The notes: generated from the sequence alone by a model not told the origin. DNA of 64,000 nt from Kitasatospora sp. NBC_01246 (GCF_036226505.1 NZ_CP108484.1:8465501-8529500), one strand, 5' to 3'; positions 1 through 8,010 are shown, numbered from the stretch's first letter. Program-made: numbers and translations.

Positions 1-1
1 C

Positions 2-1180
2 GCGACGCTGGCGGTGGCGGCCGGGGTAGCGATCGACAACGCACGGCTGTACGAGGAGGCGCAGCGTCAGCAGCGGTGGTTGAGTGCGAGTGCGGAGGTC
101 ACCCGCAGCCTCCTGTCGGGCAGTTCGCATTCCCAGGTGGTGGAGTTGATCGCGCAGAGGGCGCGGGAGATCACGGGCGCCGAGCTGGCGGACATCGTCG
201 TGCCGCTGGCCGGCGGTGAGACGCTGAGGGTGGAGTTCGCGTGTGGGGGCAGCGCGCCCAAGCGGATGGGCCTGGTGGTGCCGCGGGAGGGCACACTCTC
301 CGGGGCGGCCTGGACGGAGGGTGCCCGGGTCAGCACTGCGGATCTGGCCACCGATCCGCGTCTGGCGGGTGATCCGCGGCGGTCTGAGGGACTGGGGCCG
401 GCGGTGGCGGTGCCGCTGGGGCGGGCCGAGGGCCACATCGACGCGGTCCTGCTGCTGGCTCGTGGGGTGGGGGAGGCCGTGTTCACCGAGCGGGAGGTCG
501 GTCCGCTGCTCGGGTTCGCCGACCAGGCCGCGCTGGGCCTGGAGCTGGCGAACCGGCGCCGTGACGCTGAGCAGCTGGCGATGCTGGAGGACCGGGACCG
601 GATCGCCCGGGACCTGCACGACCTGGCGATCCAGCGGCTGTTCGCGACCGGGATGACGTTGCAGAGCGCGGCCCGCTTCATCGAGCACCCCGGGGCCTCG
701 GACCGGGTGCTGCGTGCGGTGGGAGACCTGGACGAGACGATCAAGATCATCCGGTCGACGATCTTCGGACTACGGGCCCGGGACGAGGCGTCGGGCAACG
801 GCTTGCGGGCCAGGGTGGTGAAGGCGGTGGAGGAGGCGCAGGCGGCGCTGGGCTTCGCGCCGAGGCTGAGCATGGAGGGCCTGTTGGACACCGACGTCCC
901 CGCCGCGGTGGCCGACCACGTGGTCGCGGTGCTGGGCGAGGCGTTGAGCAACGCAGCCCGGCACGCACAGGCGGGACGGGTCGAGGTGCTGCTGCAGGCG
1001 ACGGGGGTCAAGGTCGTTCTGACGGTGCAGGACGACGGCGTGGGCATCCCGGAGCAGGGGCGGCGCAGCGGCCTGCGCAACCTCGCGGAGCGAGCCGATG
1101 GCCTCGGGGGTGAGCTGGAGCTGGCGAGCCCGCCGGACGGCGGGACGCGGCTGGTCTGGTCGGCACCGCTCGGGCCCTGA
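2..1180 (+). CDS. GAF-domain sensor histidine kinase, DevS/OsdK-like (5' end outside window)
   Basis: The frame is already open at the left edge and the first residues (ATLAVAAGVAIDNARLYEEA) are the end of a GAF domain, so the gene starts upstream of the window. What remains is a second GAF domain (about nt 100-540), a HisKA_3 dimerisation helix with the phospho-acceptor His in RDLHD (codon 617-619), and a HATPase_c domain (EALSNAARHA N-box near 945, DDGVGIP G1-box near 1032, GLRNLAERA near 1070). This is the layout of the DevS/DosS kinases of Mycobacterium and OsdK of Streptomyces, which sense redox or gas signals through GAF-bound haem and phosphorylate a LuxR-type regulator. The likely partner is the response regulator at 1753-2451, which is convergent with this gene and not in its operon. 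The haem-binding GAF residues lie outside the window, so the ligand cannot be judged. Confidence 0.9.
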   Translation, partial: ATLAVAAGVAIDNARLYEEAQRQQRWLSASAEVTRSLLSGSSHSQVVELIAQRAREITGAELADIVVPLAGGETLRVEFACGGSAPKRMGLVVPREGTLSGAAWTEGARVSTADLATDPRLAGDPRRSEGLGPAVAVPLGRAEGHIDAVLLLARGVGEAVFTEREVGPLLGFADQAALGLELANRRRDAEQLAMLEDRDRIARDLHDLAIQRLFATGMTLQSAARFIEHPGASDRVLRAVGDLDETIKIIRSTIFGLRARDEASGNGLRARVVKAVEEAQAALGFAPRLSMEGLLDTDVPAAVADHVVAVLGEALSNAARHAQAGRVEVLLQATGVKVVLTVQDDGVGIPEQGRRSGLRNLAERADGLGGELELASPPDGGTRLVWSAPLGP

Positions 1181-1226
1181 GTACGATCGCCCGTCGGCGC
1201 GGATCGTGTCGGCGTGGCACCGGTGG

Positions 1227-1640
1227 TCAGATCCGGCCGGTCGGGGCGGCTGGCAGCACGCGGCCGGTGACGAGCTCCGGGCGGATCCGGATGGACACCT
1301 GGCCGGGTCCTCTGAGCCAGGTGTCGTGCTGCCGCGGAACCGCTGCGACCTCTGCCTGGCCCAGGACAGTGACACTCCAGCCACTGCCGTCCGACCCGCT
1401 GACCTCGCCTGCCTCGAAGGCCACCAGCGCGCCGGACACGGCGCGCACCAGTTCGGACTTCGCGGCGGCGCGCAGCAGCACGCTTCCGTCCTCGCCGAGG
1501 TGGTAGCGGGCCGGCATCACGGCGGGCAGCGCGCGCACGGTGTAGACGATGCGGCCGACCGGCACTGTGGCCAGCAGCTTCATGCACTGCTGCTCGTCCA
1601 GTGCCGTGTGATCGGTCGGTGGGATCTGATCTGGCTTCAT
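1227..1640 (-). CDS. Pyridoxamine 5'-phosphate oxidase-fold (flavin-nucleotide-binding) protein
   Basis: This 137-residue protein has the short split-barrel fold typical of actinomycete PPOX-like flavin or F420 binding proteins. The N-terminal stretch CMKLLATVPVGRIVYTVRAL and the following PARYHLGEDGSVLLRA match the usual 'gRl(a/v)....alP.v.Pv.y..ddg.i.fRt' pattern. No classical PdxH substrate residues are evident, so vitamin B6 synthesis is unlikely. Members of this group are common in the DosR-type stress regulons of mycobacteria and Streptomyces. The gene lies between the sensor kinase and the response regulator and reads in the same direction as the regulator, 112 bp downstream of it, so it may share its transcript or regulon. 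The ATG at 1640 gives the expected N-terminus. Substrate unknown. Confidence 0.8.
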   Translation of the reverse strand: MKPDQIPPTDHTALDEQQCMKLLATVPVGRIVYTVRALPAVMPARYHLGEDGSVLLRAAAKSELVRAVSGALVAFEAGEVSGSDGSGWSVTVLGQAEVAAVPRQHDTWLRGPGQVSIRIRPELVTGRVLPAAPTGRI

Positions 1641-1752
1641 GGGATTGATGGTCGCCTTGGATCCGTGCCCGGGTGAGGGGTCGAACGTCCCTGAAGGCCG
1701 TCAGGTGGTCCCGGAGCGGGGCGGTCATCGCGCCCACCGCGGGCCCTGGGGC

Positions 1753-2451
1753 TCACCGCCCGGGACGGCCGGGTGCGTGGTCGTGGGCGGCCAGGGCCTG
1801 GGTGGCGATGACGGCTGCCTGCACGCGCCGCTCGACACCGAGCTTGGCCAGCAGTCGGGAGATGTGGTTCTTCACGGTCTTCTCCGCGAGATAGAGCCGT
1901 TCGCCGATCTGGCGGTTGGTCAGGCCCTCGCCGATCAGGGCGAGGATCTCCCTTTCACGGTCGGTGAGTTCGGGAAAGGCCGGAGCGTGCGGACTCGCGT
2001 CGCCGCGCAGCCGTGCCATCAACCGGGTGGCGGCGCCCGGGTCGAGCATGGACTGCCCGGAGGCGACCGTGCGCACGGCGGAGACCAGGTCGGTGCCGCT
2101 GATCTGCTTGAGGACGTATCCGGCGGCACCGGCCATGATGGAGTCGAGCAGGGCTTCCTCGTCGTCGAAGGACGTGAGCATCAGGCAGGCCAGGTCGGGC
2201 ATCCGCGAGCGCAGTTCCCGGCAGACGCTCACACCGTCGCCGTCGGGCAGCCGCATGTCCAGGATCGCGACGTCCGGACGAAGCGCCGGAACACGGGCAA
2301 TCGCCTGCTCGGCGGTCGCGGCCTCGCCGACCACGGTCAGGTCGGGCTCGGCGTCCAGGAGGTCGTGGACGCCCCGGCGGACCACCTCGTGGTCGTCAAG
2401 GAGGAACACCTTCACCGGGCTGCTCACACCGGTCACCGAGCTGTCCGCCAT
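1753..2451 (-). CDS. NarL/DevR-type response regulator with LuxR HTH
   Basis: The 232-residue protein starts at an ATG preceded by GGAG eight bases upstream. The frame stays open further upstream, but that extension is low-complexity and lacks a receiver motif. The receiver domain (residues 12-125) has the acidic pair Asp19/Asp20, phospho-acceptor Asp65 in VAILDMRLPDGDG, Thr93 in MLTSF and Lys115 in YVLKQ. The C-terminal LuxR-type helix-turn-helix (about 155-212) contains LTDREREILALIGEGLTNRQI and KTVKNHISRLLAKLGV. This is the DevR/DosR/OsdR subclass that responds to DevS-type kinases such as the one at the left edge. Probable targets are the nearby PPOX protein and the universal stress protein, by analogy with known DosR regulons. 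No clear DosR box was recognised by eye upstream of either. Confidence 0.9.
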   Translation of the reverse strand: MADSSVTGVSSPVKVFLLDDHEVVRRGVHDLLDAEPDLTVVGEAATAEQAIARVPALRPDVAILDMRLPDGDGVSVCRELRSRMPDLACLMLTSFDDEEALLDSIMAGAAGYVLKQISGTDLVSAVRTVASGQSMLDPGAATRLMARLRGDASPHAPAFPELTDREREILALIGEGLTNRQIGERLYLAEKTVKNHISRLLAKLGVERRVQAAVIATQALAAHDHAPGRPGR

Positions 2452-2624
2452 CACCGCTCCGTATCCAAGGGCCCGCCCTGCGGCGGTCGGGTCGAACCTG
2501 AGCGCAGTTTGCCAGCTGCCTTGGGGGCGGCATAGGGCCGAACGGCCCCTTGCCATCCCCCGGACGGGATTGTCGGGCCGGTGGAGCCGGTTGAAGTCGG
2601 CGGAGCCAGGCGTGGTCGCGGAGG

Positions 2625-2830
2625 TCAGCGTCGGCGCATGGTCTGCAGGGCCTGGGCCAGGACGTACGGGTCGTGGTGGCCCGGGTGCACGGTGGGAGGC
2701 TGGTGTCCTGGTTGTAGCGGGTGCGGTGGATGAAGAGGTTGGGGCAGCGGCGGAACTCGACCGCGCTGTGCCAGGCCTCGACGTCCTCCGAAGTTCGCCG
2801 GGTGAGCCGACGGTGGCAGGTCGGACGCAC
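2625..2830 (-). pseudogene. Decayed C-terminal gene fragment, family not recognised
   Basis: On the minus strand one frame reads like real protein (EDVEAWHSAVEFRRCPNLF, then IHRTRYNQDTSLPP) and then becomes arginine/threonine-rich noise. The neighbouring frame continues sensibly as VHPGHHDPYVLAQALQTMRRR followed by a stop at 2625-2627. A single missing base near 2690 would join the two. No start codon with a ribosome binding site is evident. The piece looks like the last 65-70 residues of a decayed gene. I do not recognise the family. Confidence 0.35.
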
Positions 2831-2892
2831 CTGCGCCTGGCAGAACGCGTTTCAGCGTGTCGCCCGTTGACGTCGCTCACCGACCGGTGGGG

Positions 2893-3180
2893 TCAGACAT
2901 GTTCCTGTTCGCTCGTCTCCTCGACGGCTGCGGCTCGGGCGCGGCGGCGGCCCAGCAAGGCGCAGCCCACGGTCACCAGGCCGATGGCGATGACCCTGGC
3001 GGCCTGGTAGTAGCCGGATGCCAGTTCCTCCGGGGTGCCGGGCAGCCTGAAAGAGACCCATGCTGCCGCGACACCTCCGAAGGCGATCAGTGCGATGGCC
3101 CCCCACGTCCCGAGCCCCGCCCCCCGGGGCTCCGGGACGTGGCGCCGCTCGTTGGTCCGCTCGACGTCCTCGTCGGCCAT
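2893..3180 (-). CDS. Small two-helix membrane protein
   Basis: This 95-residue protein begins at an ATG with a good GGAGAA ribosome binding site. A charged N-terminus (about 25 residues, rich in Asp/Glu/Arg) is followed by a hydrophobic helix (LGTWGAIALIAFGGVAAAWV), a short loop, a second helix (VIAIGLVTVGCALL) and a basic then acidic tail. It is probably an inner-membrane protein with both termini in the cytoplasm. It lies about 80 bp downstream of the MarR gene on the same strand and could share its transcript. No catalytic motif is visible and I cannot name a function. Confidence 0.65.
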   Translation of the reverse strand: MADEDVERTNERRHVPEPRGAGLGTWGAIALIAFGGVAAAWVSFRLPGTPEELASGYYQAARVIAIGLVTVGCALLGRRRARAAAVEETSEQEHV

Positions 3181-3260
3181 GGTTCGTTCTCCTGCGGTGT
3201 GGTGGGGTCGAGAGGGAGGACGCGGGCCCGGACGGAAGGTCCACCGGACCAGGCGCCCGC

Positions 3261-3707
3261 TCAGAGCTGGTCGTAGATGGCGACGAGTTGCCGCAGGACG
3301 TCGGTCGCGGTGTCCAGGGCGGTGGTTTCGTGGCGTGCGAGTGCGGCGTCGAGTGCCTGGGCCAGGGCGGTCTGGCGTTCGTGGTGGCGGCGTCGGCCGG
3401 TGTCGGTGAGGGTGACCAGGACGGACCTCTTGTCGTCCGCGGGGCGTTCACGGGTGACGTAGCCAGCCGCGGCGAGGCCGTTGACCAGTTGGGTGGTGGC
3501 CGCGCCGGTGGTCTCGGTGGCGGCGGCCAGCCGGCCGATCGGCAGCGGGCCGGTGTCGGCCAGGACGCGTAGCGCTCGCGCGTGGGTGAGGGAGAGGGCG
3601 CCCGGGGTGCGGGTGGCGCGTCCGCGCAGGCGGGAGTCGGCGGCGCTGAGGCTGTAGGCGGCGCGGGCGAGCCGGTCGAGGGCCGCCTCGCGGGTTGGAT
3701 CGGGCAT
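3261..3707 (-). CDS. MarR-family transcriptional regulator
   Basis: This 148-residue protein has the usual MarR length. The winged-helix core runs from about residue 38 to 105: LSLTHARALRVLADTGPLPIGRLAAA is the first part of the domain, TGAATTQLVNGLAAAGYVTRE the recognition helix region, and DDKRSVLVTLTDTGRR the beta-wing with the conserved DxRxxxxxLT pattern. The ATG at 3707 has a GGAG ribosome binding site. The gene is divergent from the alpha/beta hydrolase at 3836. A perfect 11-bp inverted repeat at 3758-3786 sits between them, the classic arrangement for a MarR repressor controlling itself and its neighbour. The inducing ligand is unknown and is probably a substrate or product of the hydrolase. 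Confidence 0.9.
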   Translation of the reverse strand: MPDPTREAALDRLARAAYSLSAADSRLRGRATRTPGALSLTHARALRVLADTGPLPIGRLAAATETTGAATTQLVNGLAAAGYVTRERPADDKRSVLVTLTDTGRRRHHERQTALAQALDAALARHETTALDTATDVLRQLVAIYDQL

Positions 3708-3741
3708 CGGAGGGTCTCCGGGTCGCTGATCGGTGGGCGGG

Positions 3742-3786
3742 TTGACATCCAGCTTAGCCTAAGTACTTATTGATTAAGTACTTAGG
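3742..3786 (+). promoter_or_regulatory. Promoter with embedded MarR operator (perfect 11-bp inverted repeat)
   Basis: The left arm CCTAAGTACTT (3758-3768) and right arm AAGTACTTAGG (3776-3786) are perfect reverse complements with a 7-base spacer. This is a strikingly AT-rich island in GC-rich DNA. A TTGACA hexamer at 3742-3747 lies 17 bases before ACTTAT (3765-3770), giving a plausible sigma-70-like promoter toward the hydrolase whose -10 lies inside the left half of the palindrome. Binding of a MarR dimer here would block RNA polymerase. The site is 50 bp upstream of the hydrolase start and about 50 bp upstream of the marR start. Assignment of the binder is inferred from position. Confidence 0.75.
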
Positions 3787-3835
3787 TGTTGCCGAACGGA
3801 ACACCTGGCACCCCCTTCACGTGAGGACGTCTGTC

Positions 3836-5086
3836 ATGACCGTACGATCCACCGGCCAGAGCTGGGCCCTGGACATCGCCCTCGCCCAGGGCGGCTTCGA
3901 CGCCCTGCACCCCCAGGCGAAGGGCACCCTGGAGCAGCTCGGCCACGACCACACCGACTTCGACAAGGTCTTCGACTTGGTGCGGAGCGGCGTGATGCTC
4001 CCCAAGGCCTGGGCCACCATCGCTGGGCAGGCCGAGGAGCGCGCCGCCCACCACGAGCGCGGCGGCTTCGCCCAGACCGCCGCCGACCTCTACGTGCGCG
4101 CCGCGGTGATGTGGGGCCGCGCCCAGTACTCGATCTTCGACGCCAACGACCCGCGCAAGCTCGCCTTCCGCGAGCACGCCAACCACTGCGTCGAGCACTT
4201 GGGCGCACTGCGTGACAATCGGGTACGACGCGTCGTCCTCGACTTCGAGGGCAAGCAGATCTTCGCCCTCCTCCACCTGCCGGCCGGAGACGTCAGGAAC
4301 GCCCCCGCGGTGATCCTCGGCCCGGGGATGGACATGATCAAGGAGGACTACATCTACGCGGCGGAGCGGTACTACACCTCTCGCGGCATCGTGGCACTGT
4401 CCATCGAGGGCCCCGGCCAGGGCGAGAGCCGGGCCAACGGGCTGACCGTCGACCTCACCAACTACGAGCGCGCCATCAGCCGCTACATCGACCACCTGGC
4501 CTCGCTGCCGGAGGTCGACGCGGCCCGGATCGGCATGTTCGGCATCTCGATGAGCGGCTACTGGGGCTCCCGCGCCGCCGCCACCGACCACCGCCTCGCC
4601 GCGCTGGCCGCCTTCGAAGCCGTCACCGGCGACTTCACCACCATCTTCGAGCGTGCCCAGCCCACCTTCAAGAACAACTACATGTTCATGGCCGGCTACA
4701 CCGACGAGGACGCCTTCGACAGCGAGTTGGTCGCCCGGATGCCGCTGGGCGACCTGGTCCGGGAGATTACCTGCCCGGTCGTGTACGGCATCGGCGAGTT
4801 CGACGAACTCACCGTGCTGGAGCAGGCGCTGGCCAACTACGAGCGGGTCCGTGCCCCCAAGGAGATGCGCGTCTACGAGAACGAGTTCCACCCGCTGGGC
4901 GGCATCGCCGCCGAGGTCTTCCGGTTCGGCGCCGAATGGGTCGAGCGCGCCCTGAACGGCGAGTACGCCGAGCCGGGCCGCGACGTGCGGCACTACGTCC
5001 ACAGTGACGGCCGCACCACCGACGGCACCGCCAACCCCACCTGGTGGCTCGGTGCCACCCCGGCAGTGATCGCCGACGCCCGCTAG
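3836..5086 (+). CDS. Alpha/beta hydrolase, FrsA / dihydropseudooxynicotine-hydrolase type
   Basis: The ATG at 3836, with GAGGA eight bases upstream, gives 416 residues; the in-frame extension further upstream runs into the operator. The N-terminal 130 residues form a helical cap region, followed by an alpha/beta hydrolase core. The nucleophile elbow is GISMSG with Ser238. Asp in GIGEFDELT and His in NEFHPLGG complete the likely catalytic triad. The GPGMDMIKEDY stretch before the nucleophile fits the oxyanion region of the FrsA/DUF1100 group, which includes 2,6-dihydropseudooxynicotine hydrolase and C-C bond hydrolases acting on polyketide-like or 1,3-diketone substrates. There is no signal peptide, so it is cytosolic. 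The adjacent divergent MarR gene and operator suggest substrate-inducible detoxification or catabolism of a small aromatic compound. Substrate unknown. Confidence 0.85.
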   Translation: MTVRSTGQSWALDIALAQGGFDALHPQAKGTLEQLGHDHTDFDKVFDLVRSGVMLPKAWATIAGQAEERAAHHERGGFAQTAADLYVRAAVMWGRAQYSIFDANDPRKLAFREHANHCVEHLGALRDNRVRRVVLDFEGKQIFALLHLPAGDVRNAPAVILGPGMDMIKEDYIYAAERYYTSRGIVALSIEGPGQGESRANGLTVDLTNYERAISRYIDHLASLPEVDAARIGMFGISMSGYWGSRAAATDHRLAALAAFEAVTGDFTTIFERAQPTFKNNYMFMAGYTDEDAFDSELVARMPLGDLVREITCPVVYGIGEFDELTVLEQALANYERVRAPKEMRVYENEFHPLGGIAAEVFRFGAEWVERALNGEYAEPGRDVRHYVHSDGRTTDGTANPTWWLGATPAVIADAR

Positions 5087-5380
5087 TACTCCAGCAGGCA
5101 GCTCAGCCGGTGTCCGCCGGACGCCGGCACGGAAGGCGACAGTTCGATCGGGTGGCGCGGCAGCCGTCCTACCGGACGACGGACCACCTGTCCGGAGTCC
5201 CAGCCGCAGTGAGCGCCGATGCCGGGTGTCCGCCCACGATCGGCGCCGATCCGGGCAGCTCGCGCCAGGCGCCGGGTCCGGCGAACTCGGCCGGAGGTTC
5301 GACGCGTGAGCCGGGGTGCGCGAAGAGGGTGGTGGACGCCGGGCGTGCCGGGGTCCACCACCCTCGACGCGGTGGGTGGG
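5087..5380. other. Non-coding stretch between hydrolase and universal stress protein
   Basis: No supported gene lies in this 294-base stretch between two converging genes. Its only clear element is the hairpin at 5325-5365. Confidence 0.5.
5325..5365 (-). terminator. Hairpin terminator downstream of universal stress protein
   Basis: Perfect 13-bp arms GAGGGTGGTGGAC (5325-5337) and GTCCACCACCCTC (5353-5365) enclose a 15-base loop, 15 bp past the stop of the minus-strand stress-protein gene. There is no T-run, as is common in actinomycetes. It could also serve the converging hydrolase gene. Confidence 0.6.
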
Positions 5381-6255
5381 TCAGTCGTGCGGGACGACGG
5401 CGACCGGTGCCTGTGCGTGGTGGAGGACGGCGTGGGCGGTCGGCCCGAGCCGCAGGCCGGCGTGGTGGTGCGGGCGGCGTCGGCGGCCCACCACGACGAG
5501 GTCCGCGCCAGCGCCGACGTCGACGAGCGCCGCGGCGCCGCTGCCGGTCCGACTGTCCTGGATCACCGTGACACCGGGGTACTTCTCCTGCCAGCCGGTC
5601 ATCGCCAGCGTGAGGAGTTCGTCCTCGATCGCCCGGAACTGCTCGGCCTCGGGCTGTGGAGCCGCCCAGCCGGCATAGCCCCAGACCGGCGGCGGCGTCC
5701 AGCCGTGCACAGCGCGCAGCACCGCCCCGCGCCGCGCGGCCGCACGGAACGCGAAGTCGATGACGTCTGCGGCGGCCTCGCGGGTGTCTACGCCGAGGAC
5801 GACCTCGGGTCCGTCGGGCCCTGGGCGGCAGTCGGTCCCGCCGGAGCGGACCAGCACGGTCGGGACCTCGCTGCGGGCGGTGACGGCCAGGCCGATGGAG
5901 CCGACCATGAGTCCGCCGAAGCCGCCGAGCCCCGGGAACCGAGGGCCAGCATGCGGGCGCCGGAGGCCGCGTCGACCAGCACCTCGACGGGCTCGCCGCC
6001 CCCGATCGACTCGGCGCGGATCTCCAGGCCAGGATGCGTGTCCTCCACCGCTCGCTTGGCGTCGGCGAGCATGCGCGTGGTGAGGGCGCGGACGTCGGTG
6101 GGCTGGCCCGAGTCGGCGTGGAGGCCGTCGAGCCAGGTCTGGGCGTGGACCAGGCGCAGCGGCAGGCCGTAGCGGGTGGCTTCGTCGGCTGCCCAGCGGG
6201 CGGCGGCGATGCCTTCCACCGAGCCGTCGACGGCGGCGAGCAGGTGATCGGCCAT
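5381..6255 (-). pseudogene. Tandem universal stress protein (UspA x2) with a one-base frameshift
   Basis: The gene begins at an ATG (6253-6255) with GGAGAGGA upstream and encodes MADHLLAAVDGSVEGIAAAR, the start of a UspA domain. The frame is normal to LALGSRG, then turns into Ser/Ala/Trp-rich noise. The next frame continues exactly where UspA should, with LGGFGGLMVGSIG and VPTVLVRSGG, and then a complete second UspA domain (VVLGVDTRE to ADLVVVGRRRR and APVAVVPHD). Restoring one base in the CCCC/GGGG run at about 5930-5936 gives one continuous protein of about 291 residues with two UspA domains and ATP-binding G-2x-G-9x-G(S/T) motifs, the usual length in actinomycetes. It is either a true null allele or a homopolymer sequencing error. 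Tandem Usp proteins are typical DosR-regulon members, which fits the kinase/regulator pair at the left edge. Confidence 0.85.
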
Positions 6256-6683
6256 GAGATGTCCTCTCCGGGATGAGCCGGGGTTCGGTGATCGTGTCGG
6301 GCAAGTCTTCGCGGGCCCGGGTTTCCCGGCCGACCGCCGCCCGGTGAACGGCCCGAAGGTCCCGCACCGGGCGCCGGCTGTGCCCTGGCCTTCAGCCGAA
6401 GGCGGTTCGCAGGGCCCGCAGGGCTGTGGCGGGTTCGGCAAGGGCGTGGTGGACCGGGCGGGACGGGCAGGTCGAGGCCGAGCCGCTGTAGACGGCGTGC
6501 ATGGCGCCGCGTACGGAGTACTCGACGGTAAGGACGACGTCCTCCTGAGTCACGGGTCCCGGTGCCGTGCAGCGCGGTGTGGTCCGATCGGCCCTGTACC
6601 CGGACGGCTGCGAAGCGTGACTATGGGCACAGCCTGCCACCAGCGGCTGGACCAGCCGACCGATCCCCGAGGAGACCGCAGTC
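6256..6683. other. Stretch without a convincing gene
   Basis: This 428-base stretch separates the divergent stress-protein and phosphoketolase fragments. A minus-strand frame at 6392-6553 could encode 53 residues from a GTG (VTQEDVVLTVEYSVRGAMHA onward). It has no good ribosome binding site and I do not recognise it. No other element is supported. Confidence 0.4.
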
Positions 6684-7075
6684 ATGTCCGTGACCGCCGC
6701 TTCGACGCCCGTAGATCTGTCCGAGGACGAGCTGGGGGCACTCGATGCCCACTGGCGTGCCGCCAACTACCTGGCGGCCGGTCAGATCTACTTGATGGGA
6801 AACCCGCTGCTGCGCGAGCCGCTGCGTTCCGAGCACAGCAAGCCGCGCCTGCTCGGCCACTGGGGCACTTCGCCCGGGCTGAACCTTGTGCACACCCATC
6901 TGAACCGGGTGATCCGGCAGCGCGACCTGGAGGCCGTTTGTGTCTGGGGTCCGGGCCACGGCGGCCCGGCGGTGCTGGCCAACTCCTGGCTGGAGGGCAG
7001 CTACACCGAGACCTACCCGGACATCACCCGGACGCCGAAGGCATGGCGAAGCTGTTCCGGCAGGGGCGCTCCCGG
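6684..7075 (+). pseudogene. xfp: Truncated xylulose-5-phosphate/fructose-6-phosphate phosphoketolase (N-terminus only)
   Basis: The first 115 or so residues match the start of phosphoketolase, the thiamine-diphosphate enzyme that cleaves xylulose 5-phosphate or fructose 6-phosphate to acetyl phosphate. LDAHWRAANYLAAGQIYLM, GHWGTSPGLNLVHTHLNR and VWGPGHGGPAVLANSWLEG are hallmark N-terminal stretches including catalytic-pocket histidines. After ETYPDITRT the frame is lost; the next frame carries AEGMAKLFRQ, which is also phosphoketolase, and then homology stops near 7075. The full enzyme is about 790-800 residues, so roughly 85 percent is gone and the rest is frameshifted. The DUF4383 gene follows immediately on the other strand, so the remainder was removed by a deletion or rearrangement whose left junction is near 7075. 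Phosphoketolase genes often belong to stress regulons in actinomycetes. Confidence 0.85.
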
Positions 7076-7084
7076 CCAGGTCGG

Positions 7085-7603
7085 TCACCGTGCGAACTGT
7101 CCCGGCTTCTCGGGGAGGGCCGCATTCCCGTCGCCGGCGGCCGGCCGCTGATGGCGGTGGCGCCAGTAGGGGTTGTCGAGCGGCAGTTTGCCGCTCACCC
7201 GCCCGTACATGCCGAACGTGGCGATCAGCAGACCCATGACGAAGCTGAAGAGCACGTTCGGGAGTCGAAAGGCCAGAATATTGGCCGACGACTCGAGCAG
7301 TGCCAGATTGGCGAAGCCGCTGAGGACGAACAGCGTGCCTACGGTGATGTTGACCGTGGAGGCGATGTTGCCGCCGATCAGCGCTCCGACGACGAGCACG
7401 ACGGCCGTCATGACCGACACGAGGCTGAGCAGCCCGTTGCTGGACAAGCCGGCGATCGTCTCCCCGGCAGTACTGAAGAAGGACAGCCCGTCCGCGAGGC
7501 CGAGGCAGCCGAACACGAACAGGGCCGCGCCGCACAGACCGGCGCCGGCGCGGTAGACCTGGGAGAGCCGGTGGTCGACCGGCAGTTCATCGTGCAGTTT
7601 CAT
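7085..7603 (-). CDS. DUF4383 membrane protein
   Basis: The ATG at 7601-7603, with GGAG eight bases upstream, gives 172 residues. There are four hydrophobic helices: AGLCGAALFVFGCLGLADGL, LLSLVSVMTAVVLVVGALIG, NITVGTLFVLSGFANLAL and VLFSFVMGLLIATFGMYGRV. An N-terminal VDHRLSQVYRAGAGL and C-terminal NPYWRHR are typical of the actinomycete DUF4383 family. It is an integral membrane protein of unknown function, often found near stress or redox genes. It is the only intact gene within the decayed stretch from 6.6 to 8.7 kb. The last 25-30 residues (after RHRHQRP) are low-complexity and may be sequence acquired after the adjacent deletion. Confidence 0.8.
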   Translation of the reverse strand: MKLHDELPVDHRLSQVYRAGAGLCGAALFVFGCLGLADGLSFFSTAGETIAGLSSNGLLSLVSVMTAVVLVVGALIGGNIASTVNITVGTLFVLSGFANLALLESSANILAFRLPNVLFSFVMGLLIATFGMYGRVSGKLPLDNPYWRHRHQRPAAGDGNAALPEKPGQFAR

Positions 7604-7829
7604 GGTCCGCTCCGCTTCTCGAGGATCGGGTGCGCGCGCAGAGTGCGGGCTCTTCCGCAGGTTCGGCCGGTGCGGTCGGCGGGCCCAGTCGCAGCGGTGC
7701 CGCATCGTTTTCGGTCCGGCTCTCCTCCGGGAAGCGCCGGCTGTCGGCCGACAGCCGGCGCGTGCGGGGCCTCGCGGTGCCGAAGGGAGCTGGGCGGAGC
7801 TTTCGCGGCTGCGCCGCTGGTGCGCCTCG

Positions 7830-8010
7830 GCCTTCTTCGTCGTCCCAGCTCTCGGGCGTGGCCGAGGTCTTCGTCGGTGTCGAGGTCGTCGTGCTCGCTG
7901 TAGAGGAGCCGGCAGCCGTGGGCGCCGTTGTGACGCCAGTCAGGCAGCTCGGCGACGGCCGCCGTGCGTTTGTCGCGGATCGTGTGCGCGGCGTGGGTCA
8001 GGTCGGCCCG
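7830..8010 (-). pseudogene. Degraded coding fragment of unknown family
   Basis: On the minus strand one frame reads DLTHAAHTIRDKRTAAVAEL followed by PDWRHNGAHGCRLLYSEHDD, with amino-acid composition like a real protein. It then degenerates into Arg/Pro/Ala-rich sequence with no start codon. It is probably a leftover piece of a larger gene. The rest of the 7604-8085 gap shows nothing I can support. Confidence 0.3.
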
